Assembly: GCA_946557105.1 (NCBI GenBank)
Contig: CAMNSZ010000006.1
Location: 62,001-126,000 of the forward strand
DNA from: an uncultured Lachnospiraceae bacterium
GTDB lineage: Bacteria; Bacillota; Clostridia; Lachnospirales; Lachnospiraceae
Reading direction: 5' to 3'
DNA: 64,000 nucleotides
Under the pieces are notes generated by a model. It saw only the letters and a list, made by a program, of their open reading frames with translations, ran no database searches and was not told the DNA's origin. Both the position numbers and the translations under genes were made by a program. Numbering within the stretch: position 1 is the stretch's first letter; every line of letters starts with the position of its first letter. Below, in pieces: positions 8,437 through 17,089 of this stretch.

Positions 8437-9587
8437 AAATAAGACAGATTTTTTGGTGGTATCTCCTGCTCAACAAACGGTTGTTAAAAAAGTACACTTT
8501 TATATTAATATTATGTATGGTTCCGTTGCTTGTGCTGGGAATGAGGCAGACAGCTCGTCAGGAAAGCGGAATGTTAAAGATTGCGTTATGCGAGGAGGCC
8601 TCCGACGAGCTTTCGGCAAGGGTGATACAGAATTTAATCGAAGATAAAGGGGTTCTACAGTTTCTAACCTGTAAAACTAAGGAGGAAGCATACGAAGCGG
8701 TCAAAAACGGAAGCGTGGATGCGGCATGGATTTTTCCGGGTAATATGGGGGAAAAGGTGGACGAATTTGCAGCGCAGCATTCTTTTGAAAATTCCGTTAT
8801 CACAATTGTGGAGCGGGAGGATAACGTGGCTCTTCAGTTGGCAAGGGAAAAGCTATGCGGCGTGTTGTATCCATATATTTCCTATGCCATTTATGATAAC
8901 TATATTCGTGTGAAGCTGATACAGGGAAAGCAAGTGACAGACGAAGAGCTGCGGGCGGATTATGAAGAGACAAGAGTGGAGGGAAGCTTGTTTCAGCGGA
9001 CTTATGTAAATTCTGAGGAAGCCGGGGAAAATGAGGAAGAAGAGAATTATTTGCTGCTTCCGCTTAGGGGGCTTTTGTCTCTGTGGCTGATTTTGTGCGG
9101 TATGGCGGCGTCCCTGTATTTTATTCAGGACAAGGAGACAGGCGTATTTTCATGGGTTCCTATAAGAAAGGAAATATGGCTGACTTACGGATATTATTTT
9201 GTGGTGATAGGCGACGCGGCGTTAGTTATGCTCCTTGCGTTAAAGCTGTCAGGCATATTCACCACTTTTTGGAATGAGGCGCCGCTGCTGCTTCTGTTGA
9301 CTTTGGCGAGCATCTTATTCTGTAATCTGATAAGAATGCTTTGTAGGAAAATGCAGCGCTTGGCAGTCTGCATTCCTCCGGTAATACTGGTGATGCTGGT
9401 ATTGTGTCCGGTCTTTCTAAATGTGCGCGTGCTGCGACCCGTAAAGTATCTTTTGCCGCCGTTCTATTATCTGAATGCCTTACATAATGTTACTTTTGTG
9501 TGTCAAATGGTTATTTATATTATCGTTTTGTTTGGAATTGAGTATCTTTTGCATCGTCTAATTATTAGAGGAAGTTTGGGAAAGTAA
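8433..9587 (+). CDS. ABC-2 type transporter permease, 384 aa
   Basis: This is the second membrane subunit of the exporter and overlaps the first by the ATGA junction. It has the same order of parts: an N-terminal helix (about 18-34), a soluble domain (about 40-205, including GSVDAAWIFPGNMGEKVDEF), and a helical bundle (about 210-375). The two permeases are clearly related in plan but divergent in sequence, as in heterodimeric exporters. The following gene at 9711 is a zinc-ribbon membrane protein, so the transporter sits between two such genes. Confidence 0.85.
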   Translation: MKIRQIFWWYLLLNKRLLKKYTFILILCMVPLLVLGMRQTARQESGMLKIALCEEASDELSARVIQNLIEDKGVLQFLTCKTKEEAYEAVKNGSVDAAWIFPGNMGEKVDEFAAQHSFENSVITIVEREDNVALQLAREKLCGVLYPYISYAIYDNYIRVKLIQGKQVTDEELRADYEETRVEGSLFQRTYVNSEEAGENEEEENYLLLPLRGLLSLWLILCGMAASLYFIQDKETGVFSWVPIRKEIWLTYGYYFVVIGDAALVMLLALKLSGIFTTFWNEAPLLLLLTLASILFCNLIRMLCRKMQRLAVCIPPVILVMLVLCPVFLNVRVLRPVKYLLPPFYYLNALHNVTFVCQMVIYIIVLFGIEYLLHRLIIRGSLGK

Positions 9588-9710
9588 AACTTGACAAGTC
9601 AATATAGGAGAAAACCAGAAAAATAGAATCTTTAAAGGACAGGCTTTGCGCTGCGCCAAGGCTTGAGCCGTTAGATTTTCTTAAAAACAGTCGCAGCAAG
9701 GAGGCTAAAA

Positions 9711-12062
9711 ATGATTTGTAACAAATGTGGAAATGAAGTGAATGAAGGTGCAAAATTCTGTAGAAATTGCGGTGCGCCCGTAGAGAGACCCGCAACCGAG
9801 AAGCCGTCAGCGCCCATAGAGACGTCTGTAATCCAAGAGTCTGCGGCGCCTGCGGAGTCAGTCGCAAACCAAGAGTCTGAAGAACCGGTCGTAAACCAAG
9901 AGCCGTCAGCAACCGTAGAGGCGGACAAAGAAGAGTCGGCAGTGTCAAAAGAGGAAAGCGCCGCGAAAGCGACTGCGGCAGAACCACAGGTATCGGCGCC
10001 CGCACAGCCGGAGCCGTTATCGGCGTCGTCAGAAGCTCCTGCCAAGATCGGACCGGCGGCGCCCGAGGCAAAAAAGAAAGGTAAGAAGCTTGTTGTTATA
10101 ATTGTGATTTTGGTTGTGGCGGTTGTGGCGGCAGCGGCGGGAATCGGGTTTTTCCTGTTTACCGGCTCGCCTGAATATAAGTATGATAAGGCGTTAAAGA
10201 GTGCAAAACAGCATTTTGCAGAAGAAGAATATGACGACGCATTGACTTTTTATAATGAGGCGTTAGTCTGGAGGGAGGATTCAAGGGAGGCTCAGAAGGG
10301 CGTACTTAAGACTTATTTAAAGCTGGCGGAAAAGTGTTATACGGATGGTCGCTATGAGGAGTCTATTGAATACTATGATTTGGTTTTACAAGAGTCGAAG
10401 AACGAGAATGCCCAAGCGGGAAGGTCACAGAGTTATCTGGCTTTGGGAAAGCAAAAATATGAGGGCGGCGAGTATAAGCTGGCGTATGACGCTTTTCAAA
10501 AGGTATTGGAGACGGACCCGTATAATGAGGAGGCAATCTCACGGCTTCCAGAAATCAATATTGCTCTTGGAAAGGAGTGTTATGAGACAGGGCAGTATGA
10601 TGAAGCCTTCGATTATTATGAGGCGGCGCGTGCGCAGGATGCCCTCCGAGAGGAAATCTATAGGGGAGAGTCGGATATTTATCTTCAGAGAGGCGAGGTA
10701 AAACAGGCAGTTGCTTTGTTGGATGAAGGAATTGCAGCAACATCTGCCGTGCAGCTTAGCGAGAGGAAGCAATACATTATTGATAACTCTGTGGCAGGCA
10801 GCGAGGATGAATATTACTATAGCGGGGGGGCCTCTTATCATCGTGAATATGACGAGGACGGCAATATTATAAGAGAACAGTGCTATAGCGGCTGTGACGA
10901 GCAGTCAAGGAAATTATCCATTGATCGGGAATATGATAAGGATGGCAGGTTGATCAGGTACACGGATTATGATGAGAGCGGCAATATATCTTATCAGAAC
11001 GACGGTAATACAGAGATCTCTTATTATAATGAAAATGCTATCAGATATCAGGTGACTAAGGATCAGGCAGTTTATTATGGCGAGAACGGAAATCCGTGGA
11101 TTACCGAGAAACATACCAGAAACAGCGCCGGAGAGGTTACGCATCTGGACGGTATAGGGCCTGCCGGAGATGTTTACTATACGGCGGATTATATTTACGG
11201 CGTTGATGGAAATGTGGAAAAATATGTGGTAACAAAAAGTATAAATCTGACTTGGGGAGACGAAGAATTCTTATACTGGCCCACCAGTTGTTTTTGGGAA
11301 GTGTCCGGTTGGGGGGATGAATACGAAAAAGCAGACGATATGGAAACGCAGGAATGGATCCTTGACGAAAACGGCCATGTTACCAGTTATTGGGTAACCG
11401 GGGCGGATGGAGCCAAAAGCGGAAGCGAGTATACCTACGACGGGAACGGTAACTGTCTAAAGGAATTGACCTATTTTAAGGACGGAACCAAGAGAGAAGA
11501 GATTTATACTTATGATTCGGATGGCAATCTGACGGAAGACATAGTATATAATAATGAGGGAAGAGTGATTTATCATCAGGAGAGCGCTTATATTGCGAAA
11601 GATAAGCCAAGCCGTTATATCTGGTATTCTTATGATGATTTTGGAAATATTATGGGCGGCGCCGAAAGTGTATATAATTATGAAGGCTCGAATTTAATAA
11701 CGAAAAGCAGTCAGGATTACAACGGATATTTGTCGGGAGAGAATTACACCTATGATGATATGGGAAATTGCACCTCTGAAGTATATTATGATGATACAAA
11801 TGGCTATTATTGGGAGTCTTATTCTACCTATGACGACAGAGGAAATTGTACTTCACAAAAATATTATAGTTACGGCGAATTGTTCAGTGAGACTCAATAC
11901 ACCTATGATTCTGATGGAAGAAAAACGGGTATGGCCTCAAAAGGGAAAAGCAGTTCTTATCAAGAAGAGTATCGGTATGATGAGTTTGGAGAGATAACGG
12001 AAATATATCGTGATTCCAAGCTTGACACAATGAAAAATTATGAGTACATATTTGTGGGATGA
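9711..12062 (+). CDS. Zinc-ribbon / TPR / YD-repeat membrane protein, 783 aa
   Basis: The order of parts is a zinc ribbon (MICNKCGNEVNEGAKFCRNCG, residues 1-21), an Ala/Glu/Pro/Ser-rich linker (about 22-120), and one membrane helix (about 124-147). Then come TPR-like helical repeats (about 153-345, for example YDDALTFYNEALVW and YEESIEYYDLVLQ). From about 360 to the end there are many short repeats of the YD type, such as EYDEDGNIIREQ, TYDGNGNCLKEL and TYDSDGNLTED. YD repeats make the beta shells of RHS/teneurin proteins or act as adhesion modules. No C-terminal toxin-like domain is evident. The ribosome-binding site (AAGGAGG) is strong. The function is unknown; the topology puts the TPR and YD parts outside the cell. 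Confidence 0.78.
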   Translation: MICNKCGNEVNEGAKFCRNCGAPVERPATEKPSAPIETSVIQESAAPAESVANQESEEPVVNQEPSATVEADKEESAVSKEESAAKATAAEPQVSAPAQPEPLSASSEAPAKIGPAAPEAKKKGKKLVVIIVILVVAVVAAAAGIGFFLFTGSPEYKYDKALKSAKQHFAEEEYDDALTFYNEALVWREDSREAQKGVLKTYLKLAEKCYTDGRYEESIEYYDLVLQESKNENAQAGRSQSYLALGKQKYEGGEYKLAYDAFQKVLETDPYNEEAISRLPEINIALGKECYETGQYDEAFDYYEAARAQDALREEIYRGESDIYLQRGEVKQAVALLDEGIAATSAVQLSERKQYIIDNSVAGSEDEYYYSGGASYHREYDEDGNIIREQCYSGCDEQSRKLSIDREYDKDGRLIRYTDYDESGNISYQNDGNTEISYYNENAIRYQVTKDQAVYYGENGNPWITEKHTRNSAGEVTHLDGIGPAGDVYYTADYIYGVDGNVEKYVVTKSINLTWGDEEFLYWPTSCFWEVSGWGDEYEKADDMETQEWILDENGHVTSYWVTGADGAKSGSEYTYDGNGNCLKELTYFKDGTKREEIYTYDSDGNLTEDIVYNNEGRVIYHQESAYIAKDKPSRYIWYSYDDFGNIMGGAESVYNYEGSNLITKSSQDYNGYLSGENYTYDDMGNCTSEVYYDDTNGYYWESYSTYDDRGNCTSQKYYSYGELFSETQYTYDSDGRKTGMASKGKSSSYQEEYRYDEFGEITEIYRDSKLDTMKNYEYIFVG

Positions 12063-12114
12063 TAAGCATCCGGACAGTTTATGAACCGTTTATCCTCTTA
12101 TTGTCATTTGCCAC

Positions 12115-12170
12115 TTGATTTTTTAGGGCTTAACAAGTATTATTAAAGTAACGCTTGTAAGCGTATAAAA
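12115..12170 (+). promoter_or_regulatory. xylB promoter with palindromic operator and cre-like site
   Basis: TTGATT (12115-12120) and TATTAT (12138-12143) are separated by 17 bases. Just downstream, where transcription should start, ACGCTT-GT-AAGCGT (12151-12164) is a perfect 6-2-6 inverted repeat. The overlapping stretch TTGTAAGCGTATAAA (from 12155) resembles a CcpA cre box, with mismatches in its right half. The position suits repression by a sugar regulator and/or catabolite control. Confidence 0.6.
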
Positions 12171-12203
12171 GAATAGGTATTACATATCAGAAGGAGGAGT
12201 TAT

Positions 12204-13676
12204 ATGTTATATATTGGTGTCGATTTAGGTACATCGGCGGTGAAGCTGCTCTTAATGGACAGCGAGGGTAAGATTCAGAATATCGTATCCAGAGAGTATC
12301 CTTTGTACTTCCCTCATCCGGGCTGGTCCGAGCAGAAGCCCGAGGATTGGTATGAACAGACCGTAGACGGTATCAAGGAGCTTATCAAGGATGCGGATAA
12401 GAGTCAGGTGGCAGGTATCAGCTTCGGCGGTCAGATGCATGGTTTGGTTATTCTGGATAAGGACGATAACGTTATCCGTCCTGCCATTTTGTGGAATGAC
12501 GGAAGAACCTACGAGGAGTGCGATTACCTGAACAATGTGATCGGAAAGGAGAAGCTTTCCGAATATACGGCGAACATATCCTTCACCGGTTTTACGGCAC
12601 CTAAAATTCTTTGGGTAAAGAATAAGGAGCCTGAGAATTTTGCAAAGATTGAGAAAATTATGCTTCCCAAGGATTATATAGCATATAAGCTCACCGGCGT
12701 ACATTGCACCGATGTTTCGGACGCTTCCGGCATGCTCTTGTTTGATGTGAAAAACCGTAAATGGTCTCAGGAAATGTGTGATATCTGCGGTATAAGGACG
12801 AGTCAGCTTGCAGCCTGCTACGAGAGTTATGAGGCGGTGGGCAAGGTACTTCCCGCAGTTGCGGACGAGCTGGAAATTCCGCATGATGTAGTGGTGGCTG
12901 CAGGCGCAGGCGACAATGCGGCGGCGGCAGTGGGAACGGGTACCGTAGGCGACAATATGTGCAATATCTCTTTAGGAACCAGCGGAACGGTGTTTATTTC
13001 CTCCAAGAACTTTGGCGTGGATAAGTATAACGCTCTGCATTCCTTTGCCCATGCGGACGGCAAATATCATTTGATGGGCTGTATGCTCAGCGCAGCTTCC
13101 TGCAATAAGTGGTGGATGGATGAAATCATCGGAACCAAGGACTATGCCGCGGAGCAGAAGGCAATCGGGAAGCTTGGCGAGAATCATGTGTATTTCCTGC
13201 CTTATCTGATGGGAGAGCGTTCTCCTCATAATAACCCTAATGCGAGAGCAACCTTTATCGGTATGACAATGGATACCACAAGAGCCGATATGACGCAGGC
13301 TGTTTTGGAGGGCGTTGCTTTTGCGCTTCGTGATTCGTTGGAGGTCGCAAAATCTTTGGGCATTCATCTGACCCGTACCAAGATTTGCGGCGGCGGGGCA
13401 AAGAGCCCGCTTTGGAAGAAAATGATTGCAAACATCCTTAATCTGAAGGTTGACGTGATTGAGAGCGAGGAAGGGCCTGCTTTGGGCGGCGCTATGCTGG
13501 CGGCGGTTGCATGCGGCGAGTATAAATCCGTTGAGGAGATTGCGGCGAAGATTGTAAAGGTAGTAGATACCGTTGAGCCCGATCCTGAGCTGGTTGCCAA
13601 GTACGACGAGCGCTATGCGCAGTTTAAGGAGATTTATCCTGCATGCAAGCCTCTGTACGATATCATTACGAAATAA
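12204..13676 (+). CDS. xylB: Xylulokinase, FGGY family, 490 aa
   Basis: The protein phosphorylates D-xylulose to xylulose 5-phosphate, the entry into the pentose phosphate pathway. The FGGY fold is clear: the N-terminal phosphate loop YIGVDLGTSAVK, the xylulokinase-typical GISFGGQMHGLV, WNDGRT for sugar binding, and the C-terminal GGGAKSPLWKKMIANIL ATP-binding motif. The length matches the family. The ribosome-binding site (AGAAGGAGGAG) is excellent and an operator-like palindrome sits in the promoter. Downstream genes encode a DUF4867 protein and an L-fucose/L-arabinose-isomerase-like enzyme, so the kinase may act on the ketose that enzyme produces. Related FGGY kinases for other ketoses cannot be fully excluded. 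Confidence 0.9.
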   Translation: MLYIGVDLGTSAVKLLLMDSEGKIQNIVSREYPLYFPHPGWSEQKPEDWYEQTVDGIKELIKDADKSQVAGISFGGQMHGLVILDKDDNVIRPAILWNDGRTYEECDYLNNVIGKEKLSEYTANISFTGFTAPKILWVKNKEPENFAKIEKIMLPKDYIAYKLTGVHCTDVSDASGMLLFDVKNRKWSQEMCDICGIRTSQLAACYESYEAVGKVLPAVADELEIPHDVVVAAGAGDNAAAAVGTGTVGDNMCNISLGTSGTVFISSKNFGVDKYNALHSFAHADGKYHLMGCMLSAASCNKWWMDEIIGTKDYAAEQKAIGKLGENHVYFLPYLMGERSPHNNPNARATFIGMTMDTTRADMTQAVLEGVAFALRDSLEVAKSLGIHLTRTKICGGGAKSPLWKKMIANILNLKVDVIESEEGPALGGAMLAAVACGEYKSVEEIAAKIVKVVDTVEPDPELVAKYDERYAQFKEIYPACKPLYDIITK

Positions 13677-13752
13677 CCGTGAGAATTACGCCATAACATG
13701 CAAATGAACAAAGGCGGTTCGAGCATGCAGTCTTATGAGGTATCACAGTAAG

Positions 13753-13809
13753 AGCGGCATGAGTGGCAGTGAAATATCTTCTGTGGTGTAGGAAATGCCG
13801 CTAGCTATT
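13753..13809 (+). terminator. Possible terminator or processing hairpin in the xylB-DUF4867 gap
   Basis: AGCGGCAT (13753-13760) pairs perfectly with ATGCCGCT (13795-13802) around a 34-base loop, and TTTTTT follows about 8 bases later. The long loop makes it a weak terminator. It could reduce expression of the genes after xylB. Confidence 0.35.
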
Positions 13810-13886
13810 CTTTTTTACAAAATTTATTATGTTTTGTTCTAAGACAGGCATATGCAAAATATTTTATGAAAGGAACGGTTTGTACT

Positions 13887-14528
13887 ATGAAAATTTTATC
13901 TGTAAACGACGCCGCTTTCGGCAAGTATGGACGTGTGATCACTAATGTTGATTTCACCGCCTTGGTAGAAGAACTGAAGAAGACTCCGGTGCCTGAAGGC
14001 GTGGCATATGAGCCCAGCGTTTCCCAGCTTGAAGCGCTTCCCGTAATGAAGGAAATTTCCGATGTGGCATATGGCGAGATGCCGATTCAGATTGGTTACT
14101 GCAACGGACACAACGCTATGCTGAATGCTCTTGAGTATCACAGGGATTCCGAGATTAACGTTGCGGCAACGGACGCAATTTTGATGCTTGGCTGCCTGCA
14201 GGATGTGGAGGCTGATTTTACTTATGACACCGCGAAGGTGGAGGCGTTCTTTGTGCCGGCAGGAACTGCCGTGGAGGTCTATGCCACGACCCTGCACTAT
14301 GCTCCCTGCGGTGTGGACGGAAAGGGCTTTCAGGTGGCAATCGTGCTTCCAAGAGGAACCAATTATCCTCTGAATACAAAGCATGCTGTTGTTTCGGACG
14401 GCAAGGCTCCCAGTGAGGACGCTTTGATTACCGCCGTAAACAAGTGGCTGATTGGTCATGCAGAGGGCGGACTGGACGAGGGCTCTTTTATCGGTCTTAA
14501 GGGAAAGAACCTGAATATTAACGAATAA
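13887..14528 (+). CDS. DUF4867 family protein, 213 aa
   Basis: I choose the ATG at 13887 (MKILSVNDAAFGKYGRVI) because AAAGGAA lies upstream at usable spacing; the ATG at 13866 lacks one. The sequence fits the DUF4867 family of Firmicutes, which commonly lies beside L-fucose/L-arabinose-isomerase-like genes, as here. The centre (FFVPAGTAVEVYATTLHYAPC) has the beta-strand look of a cupin-like sugar-binding or isomerising protein. The activity has not been established as far as I know. Co-occurrence with xylB and the isomerase suggests an auxiliary role such as anomer conversion or a second isomerisation, which is inference only. Confidence 0.75.
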   Translation: MKILSVNDAAFGKYGRVITNVDFTALVEELKKTPVPEGVAYEPSVSQLEALPVMKEISDVAYGEMPIQIGYCNGHNAMLNALEYHRDSEINVAATDAILMLGCLQDVEADFTYDTAKVEAFFVPAGTAVEVYATTLHYAPCGVDGKGFQVAIVLPRGTNYPLNTKHAVVSDGKAPSEDALITAVNKWLIGHAEGGLDEGSFIGLKGKNLNINE

Positions 14529-14720
14529 TATGGAATTGGTTTGTGTTTTTCACGGTTTGGCAGGCACATTGTCGGCTGCTTACGGTGAAAAGCAAGGATA
14601 TGGGTGTAAATAGCAAGCTGCAAGTCGTGTGTGAGCGATTTGTGTGCATAGATATGCCGAAGGGGGATTCCCTATAAGGCTACAACACATTTTATACATG
14701 AGTCTAAGGAGGATTTAAAA

Positions 14721-16205
14721 ATGAACAATTTACCTCAGGTAAAAATTGGTATTGTTGCAGTAAGCCGTGACTGCTTTCCGGAGAGCTTATCTGTAAACAG
14801 AAGAAAGGCATTGGTTAAGGCTTATGCCGACAAGTACGGCATGGACAGTATTTACGAGTGCCCTATTTGTATCGTTGAAAGTGAAATCCATATGGTTCAG
14901 GCGTTGGAGGATATTAAGAAGGCAGGCTGTAACGCACTTTGCGTTTACCTTGGAAACTTTGGTCCCGAAATTTCCGAGACCCTTCTTGCAAAGCATTTTG
15001 ACGGTCCTTCAATGTTTATCGCAGCGGCAGAGGAAAGCCAGAATGACTTGTCCGACGGACGTGGCGATGCATACTGCGGTATGTTAAACGCAAGCTACAA
15101 CTTAAAGCTGCGCAATATAAAAGCATATATTCCCGAGTATCCCGTAGGTACTGCCGAGGAATGTGCTGATATGATTCAGGAGTTTGTTCCTATTGCGAGA
15201 GCTATTGTTGGACTTTCCGACTTAAAGATTATCTCCTTTGGTCCCAGACCTCTTAACTTCCTTGCTTGTAACGCTCCTATTAAGCAGCTTTACAATCTTG
15301 GGGTTGAAATCGAGGAGAACTCCGAGTTAGACTTGTTTGAAGCATTCAATAAGCATGCAGGCGATGAGAGAATTCCCGCAAAGGTGCAGGAGATGGCACA
15401 GGAGCTGGGCGCAGGCAATAAGAAGCCGGAGGTATTAGAGAAGCTTGCTCAGTATGAGTTGACTCTTCTTGACTGGGTTGAGGCGCACAGAGGCTACAGA
15501 AAGTATGTTGCAATTGCCGGTAAGTGCTGGCCTGCATTCCAGACACAGTTTGGTTTTGTTCCCTGCTATGTAAACAGCCGTCTGACAGGTATGGGTATTC
15601 CCGTATCTTGCGAGGTAGATATTTACGGCTGCTTGAGCGAGTTCATCGGTACCTGCGTAAGCGAGGACGCCGTTACTCTGCTTGATATCAACAATTCCGT
15701 ACCTGCAGATATGTACAAGGAAGCTATCGAGGGTAAATTTGACTATACACATAAGGATACCTTTATGGGCTTCCACTGTGGAAACACCTGCTCTTCAAAG
15801 CTTGCCTTCTGTGAGATGAAGAATCAGAAGATTATGGCTAGAAGCCTTCCTGTAGAGGTTACCAACGGTACCTTGGAGGGAGATATTGCTCCCGGCGAAA
15901 TCACCTTCTATCGTCTGCAGTCAACTGCAGATTGCAAGCTCCGTGCTTACATTGCACAGGGTGAGGTTCTTCCTGTAGCGACCAAGTCCTTCGGTTCTAT
16001 CGGTGTGTTTGCGATTCCTGAAATGGGCCGTTTCTATCGTCATGTTTTGATTGAGAAGAATTATCCTCATCATGGCGCGGTTGCATTTGGTCACTTTGGA
16101 AAGGCTCTGTATGAAGTATTCAAGTATATCGGCGTACCTGTAGAGGATTTGAACTACAATCAGCCCAAGAGCGTACCTTATCCCACAGAGAATCCTTGGG
16201 CATAA
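14721..16205 (+). CDS. L-fucose/L-arabinose isomerase family protein, 494 aa
   Basis: The protein belongs to the broad L-fucose-isomerase-like group of aldose-ketose isomerases. The N-terminal Rossmann-like domain starts KIGIVAVSRDCFPESLSVNRRKALV. The middle includes SFGPRPLNFLACNAPIKQLYNLGVE, and the C-terminal metal-site region includes FMGFHCGNTCSSKL. It is shorter than the classical FucI (about 590 aa) and similar in size to AraA. The ribosome-binding site (AAGGAGG) is good and a strong terminator follows. Its operon partners are xylulokinase and DUF4867. Which pentose or deoxyhexose it isomerises cannot be read from sequence; L-arabinose, D-arabinose or another pentose are the candidates. 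Confidence 0.8.
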   Translation: MNNLPQVKIGIVAVSRDCFPESLSVNRRKALVKAYADKYGMDSIYECPICIVESEIHMVQALEDIKKAGCNALCVYLGNFGPEISETLLAKHFDGPSMFIAAAEESQNDLSDGRGDAYCGMLNASYNLKLRNIKAYIPEYPVGTAEECADMIQEFVPIARAIVGLSDLKIISFGPRPLNFLACNAPIKQLYNLGVEIEENSELDLFEAFNKHAGDERIPAKVQEMAQELGAGNKKPEVLEKLAQYELTLLDWVEAHRGYRKYVAIAGKCWPAFQTQFGFVPCYVNSRLTGMGIPVSCEVDIYGCLSEFIGTCVSEDAVTLLDINNSVPADMYKEAIEGKFDYTHKDTFMGFHCGNTCSSKLAFCEMKNQKIMARSLPVEVTNGTLEGDIAPGEITFYRLQSTADCKLRAYIAQGEVLPVATKSFGSIGVFAIPEMGRFYRHVLIEKNYPHHGAVAFGHFGKALYEVFKYIGVPVEDLNYNQPKSVPYPTENPWA

Positions 16206-16249
16206 GCCGGGATATCTTTATAGGAACAGGATATATAAATTTTAGAATG

Positions 16250-16281
16250 AAAAAGGCGGAGCAGAAGTGCTTCGCCTTTTT
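16250..16281 (+). terminator. Intrinsic terminator after the isomerase gene
   Basis: AAAAAGGCGGAGCA (16250-16263) pairs with TGCTTCGCCTTTTT (16268-16281), 13 of 14 positions, around a GAAG loop, ending in a T-run. The symmetric A/T flanks could make it work in both directions. Confidence 0.85.
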
Positions 16282-16384
16282 AACTTTACCAAGAAAATTC
16301 ATTTATTTACAAAATAAAACATTGTACTTTTGATTCCATAAGATTATACTCTGTACGATTAATGTGCTTACCACCTTTTTTGCA

Positions 16385-17089
16385 GGCAGATATTAGTATT
16401 GATGCTGCCCCCCAAGGATATTCTGGAGGGGCCTACGGCTATATTTGGATTATTTTTTTAGGAATACCGGTTACTTATTTATATAATATGGTATCGGGAA
16501 TTATAAGGGCGCTGGGAGACAGCAGGACGCCGCATGGGCAACGGTAATTGCTCAGGCGGCAGCGGCAGGCGGAAGGATAACGGGATTTCTTGCCTGCCCC
16601 ATTGACGCCATGGGGTCTACCATGGCAACCTACGGAGGGCAGAACATAGGAGCAGGAAGACTTGAGCGAATCGGTACGGGGCTGAAATCCTGCGTTATTT
16701 TGGGCGCAGGATATGCGGTAATTGCGCTGCTGGTTAGTATAGCTTTGGGAAAGTCCCTTGCAGGGCTGTTCGTGAAAGCAGATGAAGCTTCTATTATCGG
16801 CGATGTGCAGCTTTATCTGATTTTAAACACTATATTTTGTTTTCCGTTGGCATTGGTAAATATCGTGCGTTTTCTGATACAGGGAATGGGATTTCCCAAA
16901 TTTGCCATATTGGCAGGCGTTTTTGAAATGGTGGCAAGGGCGTTGTCGGGTGTTATTCTGGTTCCGTTTATGGGTTTTGCAGGCGCGTGCTTAGGAGAGC
17001 CAATCGTATGGATATTTGCAGACGCTTTTCTGATACCGGCGTATTTCCATGTAAGCAGGGTGTTGAAAAAGCGTCTAAACTATTCATAA
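16385..17089 (+). pseudogene. MATE family efflux transporter remnant
   Basis: Segments typical of MATE drug/sodium antiporters are present in order but in broken frames. LVLMLPPKDILEG shifts by one base at a G-run (16428-16431) to AYGYIWIIFLGIPVTYLYN. That frame ends soon after GDSRTP, and the frame changes again at about 16531 to WATVIAQ. Then GGRITGFLACPIDAMGSTM continues to the natural end (VLKKRLNYS). About 100 N-terminal residues are missing, and compared with intact MATE proteins (about 450 aa) two internal blocks of roughly 30 and 80 residues are gone. The 3' end overlaps the convergent regulator gene by 10 bases. There is no ribosome-binding site. Confidence 0.85.
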
